Positions 36,006 through 45,595 of a stretch of DNA of 64,000 nt are shown piece by piece. Each line of letters begins with the position of its first letter. Position 1 is the first letter of the stretch. The position numbers and the translations under genes were made by a program. The notes beneath the pieces are model-generated. The model was not told where the DNA came from, ran no database searches, and saw nothing but the letters and a program-made list of their open reading frames with translations. The stretch is from Flavobacterium limnophilum (GTDB taxonomy: Bacteria > Bacteroidota > Bacteroidia > Flavobacteriales > Flavobacteriaceae). The stretch lies in the NCBI RefSeq assembly GCF_027111315.2, contig NZ_CP114289.2:2728001-2792000 (forward strand), given 5' to 3'.

Positions 36006-36530
36006 ATGAAAAAAACAGTTCTGTTTATTCTTGCCTTATCATTCAATTACAGCTTTAGCCAAGATTCAAGTAACGATTACATGAAAACTAGTGTAGTGCA
36101 ACTAAAGCAAACCGCACCCGAATTTTCGTTTACCACCAGCGATGGAAAAAAAGCAAACTTGTCAGACTACAAAGGAAAAGTTATCCTGATCAATTTCTTC
36201 GCCACCTGGTGTGGACCTTGTATGGTCGAAATGCCACTTCTACAAAATGAAATATGGAACAAACTCAAAGACAATCCTGATTTTGTTCTCCTTAGTCTTG
36301 GCAGGGATCATTCACAGGCAGAAATAGACAAATTCATCGAACAAAAGAAATTTACCTTTCCAATTTATGCCGACAAAGGCAAAATAGTTTACTCTCTTTT
36401 TGCCAAACAATATATCCCAAGAAATTATTTGATAGACAAAAAAGGCGAAGTGATTTATGCCTCGACAGGATTTTCAATGGAGGAATTTGAAGATTTAAAA
36501 ATAACCATCGACAAACTTTTGAAGAAATAA
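36006..36530 (+). CDS. TlpA-like thiol-disulfide oxidoreductase, exported
   Basis: A 174-residue protein with a signal peptide (MKKTVLFILALSFNYSFSQ) and an AhpC/TSA-Redoxin thioredoxin fold: APEFSFTTSDGKKANLSDYKGKV, then the active-site FFATWCGPCMVEMP (C-G-P-C near residue 69) and YIPRNYLIDKKGEV with the cis-proline. It acts in the periplasm on disulfides. It stands alone and ends before the terminator at 36559. Confidence 0.9.
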   Translation: MKKTVLFILALSFNYSFSQDSSNDYMKTSVVQLKQTAPEFSFTTSDGKKANLSDYKGKVILINFFATWCGPCMVEMPLLQNEIWNKLKDNPDFVLLSLGRDHSQAEIDKFIEQKKFTFPIYADKGKIVYSLFAKQYIPRNYLIDKKGEVIYASTGFSMEEFEDLKITIDKLLKK

Positions 36531-36558
36531 GTATTAAGAGAAAAGTATTAAGTATTAA

Positions 36559-36593
36559 GACCTGCAAGTGAAAATTTGCGGGTCTTTTTTTGT
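36559..36593 (+). terminator. Terminator after the thioredoxin gene
   Basis: AGACCTGCAA / TTTGCGGGTCT stem with GTGAAAA loop and seven T, related to those at 34162 and 35931. Confidence 0.85.
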
Positions 36594-36655
36594 TTAAAAA
36601 ACTGCTACTTGAAAAAAGAATCACGAACTTTGAAAGCAAATTAAATATCTAAAAA

Positions 36656-37063
36656 ATGACTTTACAAATTGAAACTCCTGCCTTACTTTTCTCCGCCACC
36701 TCACTAATTTTATTGGCTTACACCAATCGTTTTCTTACAATCGCCACCATCATTCGAGGACTAAAAAAAGCCTACAAGGAGAAAGAAAGCACTATGGTAT
36801 TATTGGAAATTAAAAACCTGAACTTGCGATTGACACTCATTCGCTTTATGCAAATGGCTGGCGTTTTGAGTTTATTCCTGTCGGTATTCACGATGTTGCT
36901 TTTGTTTTTAGACGAACAAGAATTTGGGGTTAAACTTTTTGGATTAAGCCTGCTTAGTTTGCTTATTTCATTGGGTTTGTCGTTTTGGGAAATCAACATT
37001 TCTGTTGGTGCACTTCGCGTGCATTTGAGCGATTTGATCGAAAAAAAAGAGGTGAAAGAATAA
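36656..37063 (+). CDS. DUF2721 membrane protein
   Basis: A 135-residue protein with three transmembrane segments. PALLFSATSLILLAYTNRFLTIATIIR at the N-terminus and LIRFMQMAGVLSLFLSVFTMLLLF in the middle are typical of DUF2721, an inner-membrane family of unknown role. It is 9 bp from the CDF-like transporter gene downstream, so the pair is likely co-transcribed. Confidence 0.8.
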   Translation: MTLQIETPALLFSATSLILLAYTNRFLTIATIIRGLKKAYKEKESTMVLLEIKNLNLRLTLIRFMQMAGVLSLFLSVFTMLLLFLDEQEFGVKLFGLSLLSLLISLGLSFWEINISVGALRVHLSDLIEKKEVKE

Positions 37064-37072
37064 AGCAAAGTT

Positions 37073-37720
37073 ATGGAAACGAAACATTCCACCGAAAGAC
37101 AACGCCTTTACAAATCAGCTTTTGGGCTGGCTCTTTTTACGATTGTCTATAACATCGTTGAAGGAATTGTTTCCACATATTTTGGTTATGAAAACGAAAG
37201 TTTGGCGTTGTTCGGTTTTGGAATAGACAGTTTTATCGAAGTAATTTCTGGACTTGGCATTGCCCACATGGTATTGCGCATCCAGTTTAATCCCAACAGC
37301 AACAGGGACAAATTTGAAAAAACCGCTTTGCTAATAACCGGTTTTTCTTTTTATGGGTTGGTCATCGGGTTGGTGACGACGAGTATTTACAACATTGGAA
37401 CGGGACACAAACCCGAGACCACTTTTTGGGGCGTCATCATTTCCATCTTTTCAATTGTGATTATGTGGGCATTAATTGTCGGGAAGAAAAAAGTGGGCAA
37501 ACAATTGGATTCTGACGCCATTCTTGCCGATGCAGAATGTACCAAGGTTTGTATTTATATGTCCATAATCTTGCTGACAAGCAGTGGTCTTTACGAACTG
37601 GCCAATTTGGCTTACATTGACAGTATTGGAACACTTGGGTTGGCTTATTTTTCGTTTAAAGAAGGAAAAGAATGTTTCGAAAAAGCAAGGCACAATAAAT
37701 ATTGCTCTTGCGAAAAATAA
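37073..37720 (+). CDS. Cation-efflux (CDF)-like membrane protein
   Basis: A 215-residue inner-membrane protein with about six hydrophobic segments. FGIDSFIEVISG and LDSDAILADAECTKVCIYMS contain the paired Asp residues of the CDF metal site, and it ends in NKYCSCEK. The C-terminal cytoplasmic domain of full CDF transporters is missing, so it belongs to the short Bacteroidetes subgroup. The metal is unknown. It follows the DUF2721 gene. Confidence 0.8.
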   Translation: METKHSTERQRLYKSAFGLALFTIVYNIVEGIVSTYFGYENESLALFGFGIDSFIEVISGLGIAHMVLRIQFNPNSNRDKFEKTALLITGFSFYGLVIGLVTTSIYNIGTGHKPETTFWGVIISIFSIVIMWALIVGKKKVGKQLDSDAILADAECTKVCIYMSIILLTSSGLYELANLAYIDSIGTLGLAYFSFKEGKECFEKARHNKYCSCEK

Positions 37721-37788
37721 AAAGAATTCACAACTAAATTAAACCCTTTTACAAAATCTAAGTCCAATTTTTATAGCACTTTAAGATT

Positions 37789-39180
37789 ATGGACAAAAAC
37801 ACCCTTTGGTCATTGCGACTCGGATATTCGGCAAAACAAGCAAAAGCTATCGAAAAAACAGGCTTGAAAAAGTTCTTGGAACAATCTTTTGCTACAAAAA
37901 TTGATTCGAAAATTCCAGATTTTTTGGAATACAGTCCCAAATCATTCGACGAATACAAGGAAATTCGAAAAAAACTAAAAGCTGCAAGTCCTGAAGAAGC
38001 AAAAGAAATGCTTAAAAAAGAAGTACAGACTTCCGCTGCAATGAAAGTGTGGTGGATTGATAAAATGATGGTGGACGAATTTCCACTTCGCGAAAAAATG
38101 ACGTGTTTTTGGCACAATCATTATGTTTCAACCTTCCAAAAAGTGAAAGTGAATTATTGGGTTTTTCAACACAATCAAATCCTGAGGGAGAATGCTTTTG
38201 GCAATTTCAAAACCTTGACCAAAAAAATCATTCAAAGCAACGCAATGGTGCGTTATCTCGACAATACTGATAATCGAAAGGACAAACTCAACGAAAATTT
38301 GAGTCGGGAATTGCTCGAACTTTTCACGCTTGGCATCGGAAATTATACCGAACAAGACATCAAAAACGGGGCGAAAGGTTTAGCAGGATTGGGTCTTGGC
38401 GAAGAAAATGCCGTTTACAGAAAAATATTCGAAGACAACGAACCCTTTACTTATCTCGGAAAAAAAGGCACTTTCAAAGTGGACGAAATGGTGGACATCA
38501 TTTTCGAACAACCCAACATTCCGTATCTTATAACCCGAAAAATATTGAAATGGTTCATTTACGACAATCCAAAGGAAGAATTGGTGCGCTATTATGGTGA
38601 TTATTTCAAGAAAATGGATTTTGAAATCAAACCGCTTCTTACCAAAATTTTTACCGAAGAATTTGACAAAAACAATGCGGGTTCCAAAATTAAAAACCCC
38701 TTGGAATACAGTTTACAATTAATGAATGAACTGAATGTTGCCAATCCCAATACTAAATTAATCGCTTTTTTTATCAAGGAACAAGGAATGGATTTGTTCA
38801 ACCAGCCCAATGTGAAAGGTTGGGACGGCGGAAATTCTTGGCTCACATCACAAATTTTTCTGCAACGAAACAATGCCGCCGATTTGCTTTGCAACGGCAA
38901 GAATTTAAGCCGAGGCAATGCTGCTAACGAAAATATGATGATGAAGCAAAACCCAAATCGGATATTGAGCGTAAAACTGGATTGGGACAAAGAAGGAAAC
39001 AACAAAGAAATCATTGCCCAACTTTCGGATCGATTATTATTTCAAACCGACAAAGACAATCAACAAGATTTTGAGCAAATTTTAAAATACGATTTCGACA
39101 GCAAAACCGAAGGCTCCGAAAATGCCGTGATGCGATTGTTCAATTTTATGGTAAAAACTCCCGAATTTCAACTCATTTAA
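37789..39180 (+). CDS. DUF1800 family protein
   Basis: A 463-residue protein, family-length. It contains SLRLGYSAKQAKAI near the start, AAMKVWWIDKMMVDEFPLREKMTCFWHNHYVS near 85-115, LSRELLELFTLGIGNYTEQDI near 165-185 and FTYLGKKGTFKVDEMVD near 223. DUF1800 genes lie next to DUF1501 genes across Gram-negative bacteria; the function is not established, though an envelope role is usual to assume. No signal peptide is visible. The DUF1501 gene begins 10 bp downstream. Confidence 0.92.
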   Translation: MDKNTLWSLRLGYSAKQAKAIEKTGLKKFLEQSFATKIDSKIPDFLEYSPKSFDEYKEIRKKLKAASPEEAKEMLKKEVQTSAAMKVWWIDKMMVDEFPLREKMTCFWHNHYVSTFQKVKVNYWVFQHNQILRENAFGNFKTLTKKIIQSNAMVRYLDNTDNRKDKLNENLSRELLELFTLGIGNYTEQDIKNGAKGLAGLGLGEENAVYRKIFEDNEPFTYLGKKGTFKVDEMVDIIFEQPNIPYLITRKILKWFIYDNPKEELVRYYGDYFKKMDFEIKPLLTKIFTEEFDKNNAGSKIKNPLEYSLQLMNELNVANPNTKLIAFFIKEQGMDLFNQPNVKGWDGGNSWLTSQIFLQRNNAADLLCNGKNLSRGNAANENMMMKQNPNRILSVKLDWDKEGNNKEIIAQLSDRLLFQTDKDNQQDFEQILKYDFDSKTEGSENAVMRLFNFMVKTPEFQLI

Positions 39181-39190
39181 GCATACTATT

Positions 39191-40366
39191 ATGAAAATGG
39201 ACAGAAGAAAATTTTTAACCCTGACAGGAACTTTCACAGGCGGTTCACTCCTATTGCCTGATTTTTTATACTCTTTTGGCTCCCAAAATAATTTAGTTGT
39301 AGGCGAACAATGCGTGGTTTTCGTTCAATTGAATGGTGGAAACGATGGACTGAACACCTTTATTCCTTTTGAAGACGCGCTTTATTATAATTCACGCCCC
39401 ACAATTTCCCTTTCTAAAACCGAAGTTTTAAATTCATACAAAGGAATGGCTTTTCATCCAGCCCTGAAAGGATTTGCAGCAATCCAACAAAGTGGCGATT
39501 TGTCGGTGATACAAAATGCGGGCTACCCAAATCCGGTTCGTTCCCATTTTCGAAGTCAAGAAATTTGGCAAACCGCACCAACCAATCAGGAATATTTAAG
39601 TGATGGTTGGCTGGGGCGTTATCTGGATTTGCAATGCAAGGAACACCAACCCACGGCGGGAATTAACTTGGATTCTATTGACAACTTGGCCTTGAAAGGC
39701 GAAGAACCCAATTCGATTACCGTAAAAGACCCGAACCGATTCAAAACCAAAAACAAGGCAGAAAATGACGATCAATTATCCAATAATCCACAGCTGGATT
39801 TTGTTCGAAAAGTGGCCAATTCCGTTGTGGAAGGATCGGATGATATTCAGAAAGCATTGGCCAAATCAACCGCTTCGGACGTGGTTTATCCAAAAACAGG
39901 TTTGGCAAAAAATCTGGAATGGATTTCTAAATTGATCAAAGGAAACCTGAATTCGAAAGTATATTATACTTCGCTGGGCGGTTTTGACACCCACGACAAT
40001 CAATTGGCCATTCACAAAAACAAATTGACGGAACTCAACGATGCCGTTTATAGTTTCTATGAAGATTTGAAAAAATCGCAACAATTGCAAAACGTGACCA
40101 TCGTGGTTTTCTCCGAGTTTGGTCGCCGCGTAAAAGACAACGGACGAGGAACCGACCACGGAACAGCCGCCCCGATGTTTGTCATTGGCGGAAATAATCG
40201 CGGTAAAATCATTGGCAACAACCCCAATCTTTCGGATTTGGACAATGGCGATTTGAAACACGAGATTGATTTCAGGAGTGTTTATGCATCGATTTTGAAA
40301 AACAAATTGGATTTTGATTTCACCAAAATTGGAATAAAAAACAAGGCTTTGGAAGGACTGTTCTAA
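39191..40366 (+). CDS. DUF1501 family protein with Tat-type signal
   Basis: A 391-residue sulfatase-like protein. The N-terminus MKMDRRKFLTLTGTFTGG carries the twin-arginine motif RRKFL. The body has VFVQLNGGNDGLNTFIPFED, SLGGFDTHDNQ near 257 and VFSEFGRRVKDNGRGTDHGTAAPMFVIGG near 303, all diagnostic of DUF1501. It should be exported folded to the periplasm and pairs with DUF1800 upstream. Confidence 0.93.
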   Translation: MKMDRRKFLTLTGTFTGGSLLLPDFLYSFGSQNNLVVGEQCVVFVQLNGGNDGLNTFIPFEDALYYNSRPTISLSKTEVLNSYKGMAFHPALKGFAAIQQSGDLSVIQNAGYPNPVRSHFRSQEIWQTAPTNQEYLSDGWLGRYLDLQCKEHQPTAGINLDSIDNLALKGEEPNSITVKDPNRFKTKNKAENDDQLSNNPQLDFVRKVANSVVEGSDDIQKALAKSTASDVVYPKTGLAKNLEWISKLIKGNLNSKVYYTSLGGFDTHDNQLAIHKNKLTELNDAVYSFYEDLKKSQQLQNVTIVVFSEFGRRVKDNGRGTDHGTAAPMFVIGGNNRGKIIGNNPNLSDLDNGDLKHEIDFRSVYASILKNKLDFDFTKIGIKNKALEGLF

Positions 40367-40439
40367 AAAATACGAAATTTCTATCCTTCAAACCATAACT
40401 ATATCTTATTTTTATGCCTCATTTTAAAAATAAAACAAA

Positions 40440-40670
40440 ATGTTTGATATTTCATTGACAGAAGGAGTAGGTTATTTGGCATCATTGGTATTGATGGTTT
40501 CATTTCTAATGAAAAACATTAACACGTTGCGAATAATAAATTCAACGGGATGCTTGTTGTTTGTGGTTTATGGGTTTATGTTGGCGACGTCTTGGCCGAT
40601 AATTATTTCCAATGCCTTCATATTGGGAGTCAATATTTTTTATTTAACCAAGCACTTCCGAAGCAACTAA
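40440..40670 (+). CDS. Small YgjV-like membrane protein
   Basis: A 76-residue protein with three hydrophobic segments: GVGYLASLVLMVSFLM, IINSTGCLLFVVYGFML and PIIISNAFILGVNIFYL. The wording SFLMKNINTLRIINSTGCLLFVVYG resembles YgjV/Imp-type small membrane proteins. The role is unknown. It stands between DUF1501 and aqpZ without a visible terminator. Confidence 0.65.
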   Translation: MFDISLTEGVGYLASLVLMVSFLMKNINTLRIINSTGCLLFVVYGFMLATSWPIIISNAFILGVNIFYLTKHFRSN

Positions 40671-40820
40671 TTCTTTCATTTCAGTGTGTAAATGAGAACT
40701 TTCTTTAGTTAACTCTAATGGAAGTAACTGGTTATTACGCAGATAATTCAATAAATAATTTTGACTTTAAGATTTATTTAACTTAACTTCGTAATGTATT
40801 AACAATCTAAATTTTACATT

Positions 40821-41528
40821 ATGAGAAAATTATTGGCTGAATTTTTTGGTACGTATTGGTTGGTTTTTGGTGGTTGCGGTAGCGCTCTTTTTGCTGCCGG
40901 GATTCCGGATTTAGGAATTGGATTCGTGGGAGTTTCTCTTGCTTTTGGTTTAACTGTTTTGACAATGGCTTATGCCGTGGGTCATATTTCTGGCGGACAT
41001 TTTAATCCCGCAGTTTCTTTCGGATTATGGGCTGGAGGTCGTTTTTCCGCCAAGGAATTAGTGCCTTACATCGTCGCCCAATGTGTTGGAGCCATTGCTG
41101 CCGCTGGAACATTATTCACGATTGCTTCCGGAAAAGCAGGATTTGCCATCGATGCTTCCAAAGCAGGTGCTTTTGCTTCCAATGGTTTTGGCGCTTTTTC
41201 TCCTGATGGTTATTCTATGCAATCTGCCTTCATCGCCGAGTTTGTTTTGACACTATTTTTCTTGTTGGTAATCCTTGGTGCAACAGACAAATTTGCCAAC
41301 GGAAAGTTCGCTGGAGTTGCCATTGGATTGGCATTGACCTTAATTCACTTAATTAGTATTCCTATTACCAATACTTCCGTAAACCCAGCCCGTTCTTTGT
41401 CTCAGGCTATTTTTGTGGGTGGCGAACCGTTGTCTCAAGTTTGGTTGTTTTGGGCTGCACCAATATTGGGTGCGATTGTGGCTGGATTAATTTATAAAAA
41501 CTTGCTACAGGACAATTCAGAAGCATAA
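40821..41528 (+). CDS. aqpZ: Aquaporin Z
   Basis: A 235-residue water channel of the inner membrane with six transmembrane helices and two half-helices. The pore motifs are [16 protein letters not shown] near 63 and [18 protein letters not shown] near 188. The Arg after the second NPA and a His in helix 5 ([18 protein letters not shown]) fit the water-selective AqpZ subtype. A terminator follows at 41550. Confidence 0.95.
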   Translation: MRKLLAEFFGTYWLVFGGCGSALFAAGIPDLGIGFVGVSLAFGLTVLTMAYAVGHISGGHFNPAVSFGLWAGGRFSAKELVPYIVAQCVGAIAAAGTLFTIASGKAGFAIDASKAGAFASNGFGAFSPDGYSMQSAFIAEFVLTLFFLLVILGATDKFANGKFAGVAIGLALTLIHLISIPITNTSVNPARSLSQAIFVGGEPLSQVWLFWAAPILGAIVAGLIYKNLLQDNSEA

Positions 41529-41549
41529 TTCCTTTTTTAAATTATATTT

Positions 41550-41590
41550 CAAAGAGAAAAACAAAGATGAAAATCTTCGTTTTTCTCTTT
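41550..41590 (+). terminator. Terminator after aqpZ, overlapping the alkB promoter
   Basis: AAAGAGAAAAACAAAGAT and ATCTTCGTTTTTCTCTTT are nearly perfect reverse complements (one GTTTTT offset); the T-rich 3' part runs into TATTTTTGC, the -7 element of the next gene. Confidence 0.75.
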
Positions 41591-41601
41591 ATTTTTGCAT
41601 T

Positions 41602-42204
41602 ATGAATTCACTTTTTCAATCGGAACCGATAATTCTAAATTTGCCGGATGCAGAAATCATTTATTATCCCCACTTTTTCGACAAAAAAGAGGCCGATACC
41701 ATTTTTGCCGAATTGAAAAATGATATTCCTTGGCAACAGGACGACATTCGCGTTTATGGAAAAATCCATCAACAACCGCGCTTGACGGCATTATTTGGAA
41801 ACGAAGGAAAATCCTATTCCTATTCGAACATCAAGATGAAACCGCATCCTTGGACAATGCTTCTGCAAAAAATAAAATTAAAAGTCGAAAGTGTTTGCGA
41901 CTCGAATTTCACCACGGTTTTACTCAACCAGTATCGTGATGGAAAAGACAGCAACGGTTGGCACGCCGACAACGAAAAAGAATTGGGCGTAAACCCAATA
42001 ATTGCCTCGGTGAGCTTTGGAGCGGAAAGAGTTTTTCAACTGAAACACAATTCGATTCCGGGTCTAAAGCAAAACATTTTGCTCGAACACGGAAGCTTGC
42101 TGCTAATGAAGAGAACCACCCAAAATTTCTGGAAACATCAAATTCCGAAAACTTTAAAACCCATTGGCTCCAGAATAAATCTAACATTTCGGGTCATCCA
42201 ATAA
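41602..42204 (+). CDS. alkB: AlkB-family 2-oxoglutarate-dependent dioxygenase
   Basis: A 200-residue protein of the AlkB fold, which repairs alkylated bases with Fe(II) and 2-oxoglutarate. The iron ligands are visible: GWHADNEKELG (HxD near 118-120) and FWKHQIPKT (distal His near 175), with SRINLTFR near the end binding 2-oxoglutarate through its arginines. The -7 element TATTTTTGC (41590-41598) lies only 4 bp before the ATG, so the transcript may be leaderless. Confidence 0.9.
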   Translation: MNSLFQSEPIILNLPDAEIIYYPHFFDKKEADTIFAELKNDIPWQQDDIRVYGKIHQQPRLTALFGNEGKSYSYSNIKMKPHPWTMLLQKIKLKVESVCDSNFTTVLLNQYRDGKDSNGWHADNEKELGVNPIIASVSFGAERVFQLKHNSIPGLKQNILLEHGSLLLMKRTTQNFWKHQIPKTLKPIGSRINLTFRVIQ

Positions 42205-42248
42205 TCAGATTATTTAAAAATCATTAGATTTGGAATAAAATACTGATT

Positions 42249-43076
42249 ATGAACGAGATTATCACTTACTTTTCAACCATTCCGTCTTCGCACAGAAGTT
42301 TGATACTTGTGGGTGGAATTACCCTTTTTTGGTTAATCGAAAATGCTTTTCCGCTTTTTAAGTTCAATTATAAAAAGTGGCAACATGCCGGAATAAATTT
42401 TTTCCTGACGCTGACCACCATCATTGTCAACTTTAGCTTGGCCTTTATTTTATTGAAAACATCCGATTGGACTATCGCCAATAATTTTGGAGTGTTGCAA
42501 TGGTTGCCACAGATGCCTCTTTGGCTTTATGCTTTGGTTGGATTGCTGCTATTGGATTTGATTGGCGCTTATTTGGTGCATTTAATTGAGCATAAAGTCA
42601 AGTTTCTGTGGCGATTTCACTTGATTCATCACACCGATACTTGGGTTGACACCACCTCGGGGAATCGTCATCATCCGGGCGAGAGTGTCATTCGATTCGT
42701 TTTTACCACTCTGGGAATCCTAATCGTTGGATGTCCGATGTGGCTGGTTTTTATGTATCAAACCCTTTCGGTGATTTCGACACAGTTTACGCATGCTAAT
42801 ATTTCCCTGCCCAAAAAACTGGACGTTTTCTTGAGTTATTTTTTAGTTTCCCCAAACATGCACAAGGTTCACCATCATTATATATTGCCGTACACAGACA
42901 GTAATTACGGTAATATTTTTTCGGTTTGGGATCGAATATTCGGCACATTTATGTATCTGCCTAAAGAAGAAATCATTTATGGAATAGACACTTATATGGA
43001 ACCCGAAAACAATAACCAATTGAAGAATTTATTAAAAATACCGTTCCAAAAACACCGTTCTTTCAAAAACAATTAA
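42249..43076 (+). CDS. Sterol desaturase/fatty acid hydroxylase family protein
   Basis: A 275-residue membrane di-iron enzyme. Histidine clusters: HLIEHKVKFLWRFHLIHHTD near 112-131, NRHHPGE near 140 and NMHKVHHHY near 207-216. About four transmembrane helices surround them. Substrate could be a fatty acid, sterol-like lipid or carotenoid; none is suggested by neighbours. It follows alkB by 44 bp. Confidence 0.88.
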   Translation: MNEIITYFSTIPSSHRSLILVGGITLFWLIENAFPLFKFNYKKWQHAGINFFLTLTTIIVNFSLAFILLKTSDWTIANNFGVLQWLPQMPLWLYALVGLLLLDLIGAYLVHLIEHKVKFLWRFHLIHHTDTWVDTTSGNRHHPGESVIRFVFTTLGILIVGCPMWLVFMYQTLSVISTQFTHANISLPKKLDVFLSYFLVSPNMHKVHHHYILPYTDSNYGNIFSVWDRIFGTFMYLPKEEIIYGIDTYMEPENNNQLKNLLKIPFQKHRSFKNN

Positions 43077-43197
43077 AAACAGTAAAAAAAAATCCCTTTT
43101 GGTAAGAAGTAATTATTTTTTTTATTAATATTGGGAATATATTTGAAAACAAAGTCTATCATCATCAATCTATAATACCTGAATTAATTTTCAACTA

Positions 43198-43476
43198 ATG
43201 AAGAAGAGTAATCGCAAAGAATTGACTTGGGAACAAACAGAAAAACTTGTTACGTTTGCCTTGGAGGAAAAAAATCCTTTTGAAATCATAAAGAAAGAAT
43301 TTGGTCTAGCCGAAAAAGAGGTTCTTGAAATTATGAAAAAAAAGATGCCCGCAGAAAAATTTGAAATGTGGAAAAAGAAGGCTATTGCCAATAAACCAAA
43401 ACCAAAACCTCTTAAAATTGACGATTTTGACGAAGATTTAGACGGCAAATATTACATTAAAAACAAACTCGATTAA
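43198..43476 (+). CDS. TIGR03643/DUF2805 family protein
   Basis: A 92-residue basic protein: LTWEQTEKLVTFALEEKNPFEIIKKEFGLAEKEVLEIMKKKMPAEKFEMWKKK is the TIGR03643 core, a helix-turn-helix-like helical bundle. The function is unknown; a nucleic-acid-binding role is a guess from charge. It ends in DGKYYIKNKLD and is followed by a terminator. Confidence 0.85.
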   Translation: MKKSNRKELTWEQTEKLVTFALEEKNPFEIIKKEFGLAEKEVLEIMKKKMPAEKFEMWKKKAIANKPKPKPLKIDDFDEDLDGKYYIKNKLD

Positions 43477-43490
43477 ATTATAGTATTATT

Positions 43491-43513
43491 AAACTCCTTT
43501 AGGGAGTTTTTTT
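43491..43513 (+). terminator. Terminator after the TIGR03643 gene
   Basis: AAACTCC-TTTA-GGGAGTT stem-loop followed by seven T. Confidence 0.85.
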
Positions 43514-43603
43514 ATTCCTTTTTCTTACTCCTTAAAACACTCTAGACTGTAACAATTACGGGCTATAGAGTCTAATGCCTGAATAAAAAAACATTTAATA
43601 TCC

Positions 43604-45469
43604 ATGAAAAAAATATTCTTGGCATTAGTATTTGCCACGATTCTTTGGAGTTGCAAAACTATCAACGCCCCAACATCTGTTTTGTCAAAATCAAAAGAAA
43701 AGGTAGAAGTCAACATCAATCTAAACGACGTCAAAAACGACAAAGTTTTTGTTAGCATTAATCCTCCATCCATAGTAACCGACACCATTACGTTTCGCCT
43801 CCCAAAAATGGTTCCCGGAACTTATTCAAACGACAATTATGGCAGATACATTGACGACTTAAAAGCGTATGACAAAAAAGGAAATTCTTTGGAAGTCAAA
43901 AGAACAGACACCAATTCTTGGTTTATTGCCAAAGCAAAAACTTTGGACAAAATCACCTATTGGGTAAACGACACCTTTGACACTGAAACCGGAAAAGATT
44001 TTGGCGATGAAGACATCTTTTCGCCTGCGGGTTCAAACATTGATGCCGATAAAAATGTAATGCTCAACACCCATTGCTTTGTGGGTTATTTCACAAATTT
44101 CATGTCCATTCCTTATCAATTAACGGTTTCGCATCCAGCCCAATTTTGGGGAGCAACCTCAATGATTGACCAAGATTCGAGCGTAACCAATGATGTGTTT
44201 ATTAGCTCGCGTTATGCAGAATTGGTCGAAAACCCGATTATGTACGCCAAACCGGATTATACCACATTCACTGTCGATGACATGGAAATTCTAATTGCGG
44301 TCTATTCTCCCACCGGGAAATTTACCGCAGAAAGCATAACGCCAGAAATGAAAACGATGATGACAGCCCAAAAACGTTTCTTGGGCAACATCAACAGCAC
44401 AAAAAAATACAGTGTATTGTTGTATTTATCGACTTCGGAAAATGACGCCCTTGGTTCAGGAGCACTGGAACATCCCATGGCAACAACGGTCGTGTTTCCC
44501 GAAAGAATGTCGAAAGAACAACTCATCACACTAATGAAAGACGTAGTTTCACACGAATTTTTTCATACGCTGACTCCTTTGACCATTCATTCCCAAGAAA
44601 TTCAAAATTTTGATTACAATGCCCCAAAAATGTCCAAGCATTTATGGATGTACGAAGGCATTACCGAATATTTTTCGAATCTTTTCCAAATCAACCAAGG
44701 ATTAATTGACGAAACGGAATTTTACAGCCGCATTGCCGAAAAAATCGAAAACTCAAAAACAATGGACGACATGATACCATTTACAATAATGAGCGCCAAT
44801 GTATTGACAAAACCCTACAAAGACCAGTATTTAAACGTGTATGAAAAAGGAGCGCTTATAGGAATGTGCCTCGATATTATCATAAGAGAAAAAAGTAATG
44901 GTAAAAAAGGTGTTCTTGATTTAATGCGAAAATTATCCAATGAATATGGCGTTACAAAAGCATTTAACGACGAGGATCTTTTTGCAAAAATCACCGAATT
45001 GACCTATCCGGAAGTTGGCGATTTTTTGAAAACTTATGTTGCGGGATCAACGCCTATTCCTTATGAAACTTATCTGGAAAAAGTGGGCGTTGCCAAAGTT
45101 TCCCTAAAAATTCCTGCTTCTATTTTTGAAAAAGACGGCAAACAATACATAGCCAAAACCGACAAAAAAAGTGAAATCATAATTAATTCGGACATGCCGT
45201 TAAACGACTTTTTTACAAATTTAGGACTTGTGGCCGGCGACATTATAATGGCCGTAAATGACAAAACCTATACTTCGGATAATGTAGATGAAATACTTTA
45301 TGATTGCGACAATTGGAAAGAAAACGCCCCCATAACCTTAAAAATAAGACGCAACGAAGTGGAGCAAATCATCAAAGGAACCGTCAAATTGCCTTACGAG
45401 GAAATCGAAGGCTTGAAAGCTTCGGACTCTTCAAAATCGGCATTGAAAGAAGCTTGGTTAAAAGACTAA
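43604..45469 (+). CDS. M61 family metallopeptidase, lipoprotein
   Basis: A 621-residue protein with a lipobox (LWSCKT). The M61 core includes FRLPKMVPGTYSNDNYGRYIDD near 52-72, a HEFFHTLTPLTIHS zinc-binding motif near 317 and HLWMYEGITEYFSNLF near 347 with the third ligand Glu. A PDZ-like region is around 520-590 (GLVAGDIIMAVNDKTY). M61 enzymes are glycyl aminopeptidases of the periplasm. It is followed by the DUF4369 lipoprotein gene. Confidence 0.9.
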   Translation: MKKIFLALVFATILWSCKTINAPTSVLSKSKEKVEVNINLNDVKNDKVFVSINPPSIVTDTITFRLPKMVPGTYSNDNYGRYIDDLKAYDKKGNSLEVKRTDTNSWFIAKAKTLDKITYWVNDTFDTETGKDFGDEDIFSPAGSNIDADKNVMLNTHCFVGYFTNFMSIPYQLTVSHPAQFWGATSMIDQDSSVTNDVFISSRYAELVENPIMYAKPDYTTFTVDDMEILIAVYSPTGKFTAESITPEMKTMMTAQKRFLGNINSTKKYSVLLYLSTSENDALGSGALEHPMATTVVFPERMSKEQLITLMKDVVSHEFFHTLTPLTIHSQEIQNFDYNAPKMSKHLWMYEGITEYFSNLFQINQGLIDETEFYSRIAEKIENSKTMDDMIPFTIMSANVLTKPYKDQYLNVYEKGALIGMCLDIIIREKSNGKKGVLDLMRKLSNEYGVTKAFNDEDLFAKITELTYPEVGDFLKTYVAGSTPIPYETYLEKVGVAKVSLKIPASIFEKDGKQYIAKTDKKSEIIINSDMPLNDFFTNLGLVAGDIIMAVNDKTYTSDNVDEILYDCDNWKENAPITLKIRRNEVEQIIKGTVKLPYEEIEGLKASDSSKSALKEAWLKD

Positions 45470-45595
45470 CAACAAATTAATTAATCCTAAAAAATTCAAT
45501 TCTACAATAGATTGGATTTTTTTTAAAATCCTTTAATCAATATTCCCACTTTCCAAACAATTTTCTTTATTTTGCAAAAAAAAAAACAAACACTA

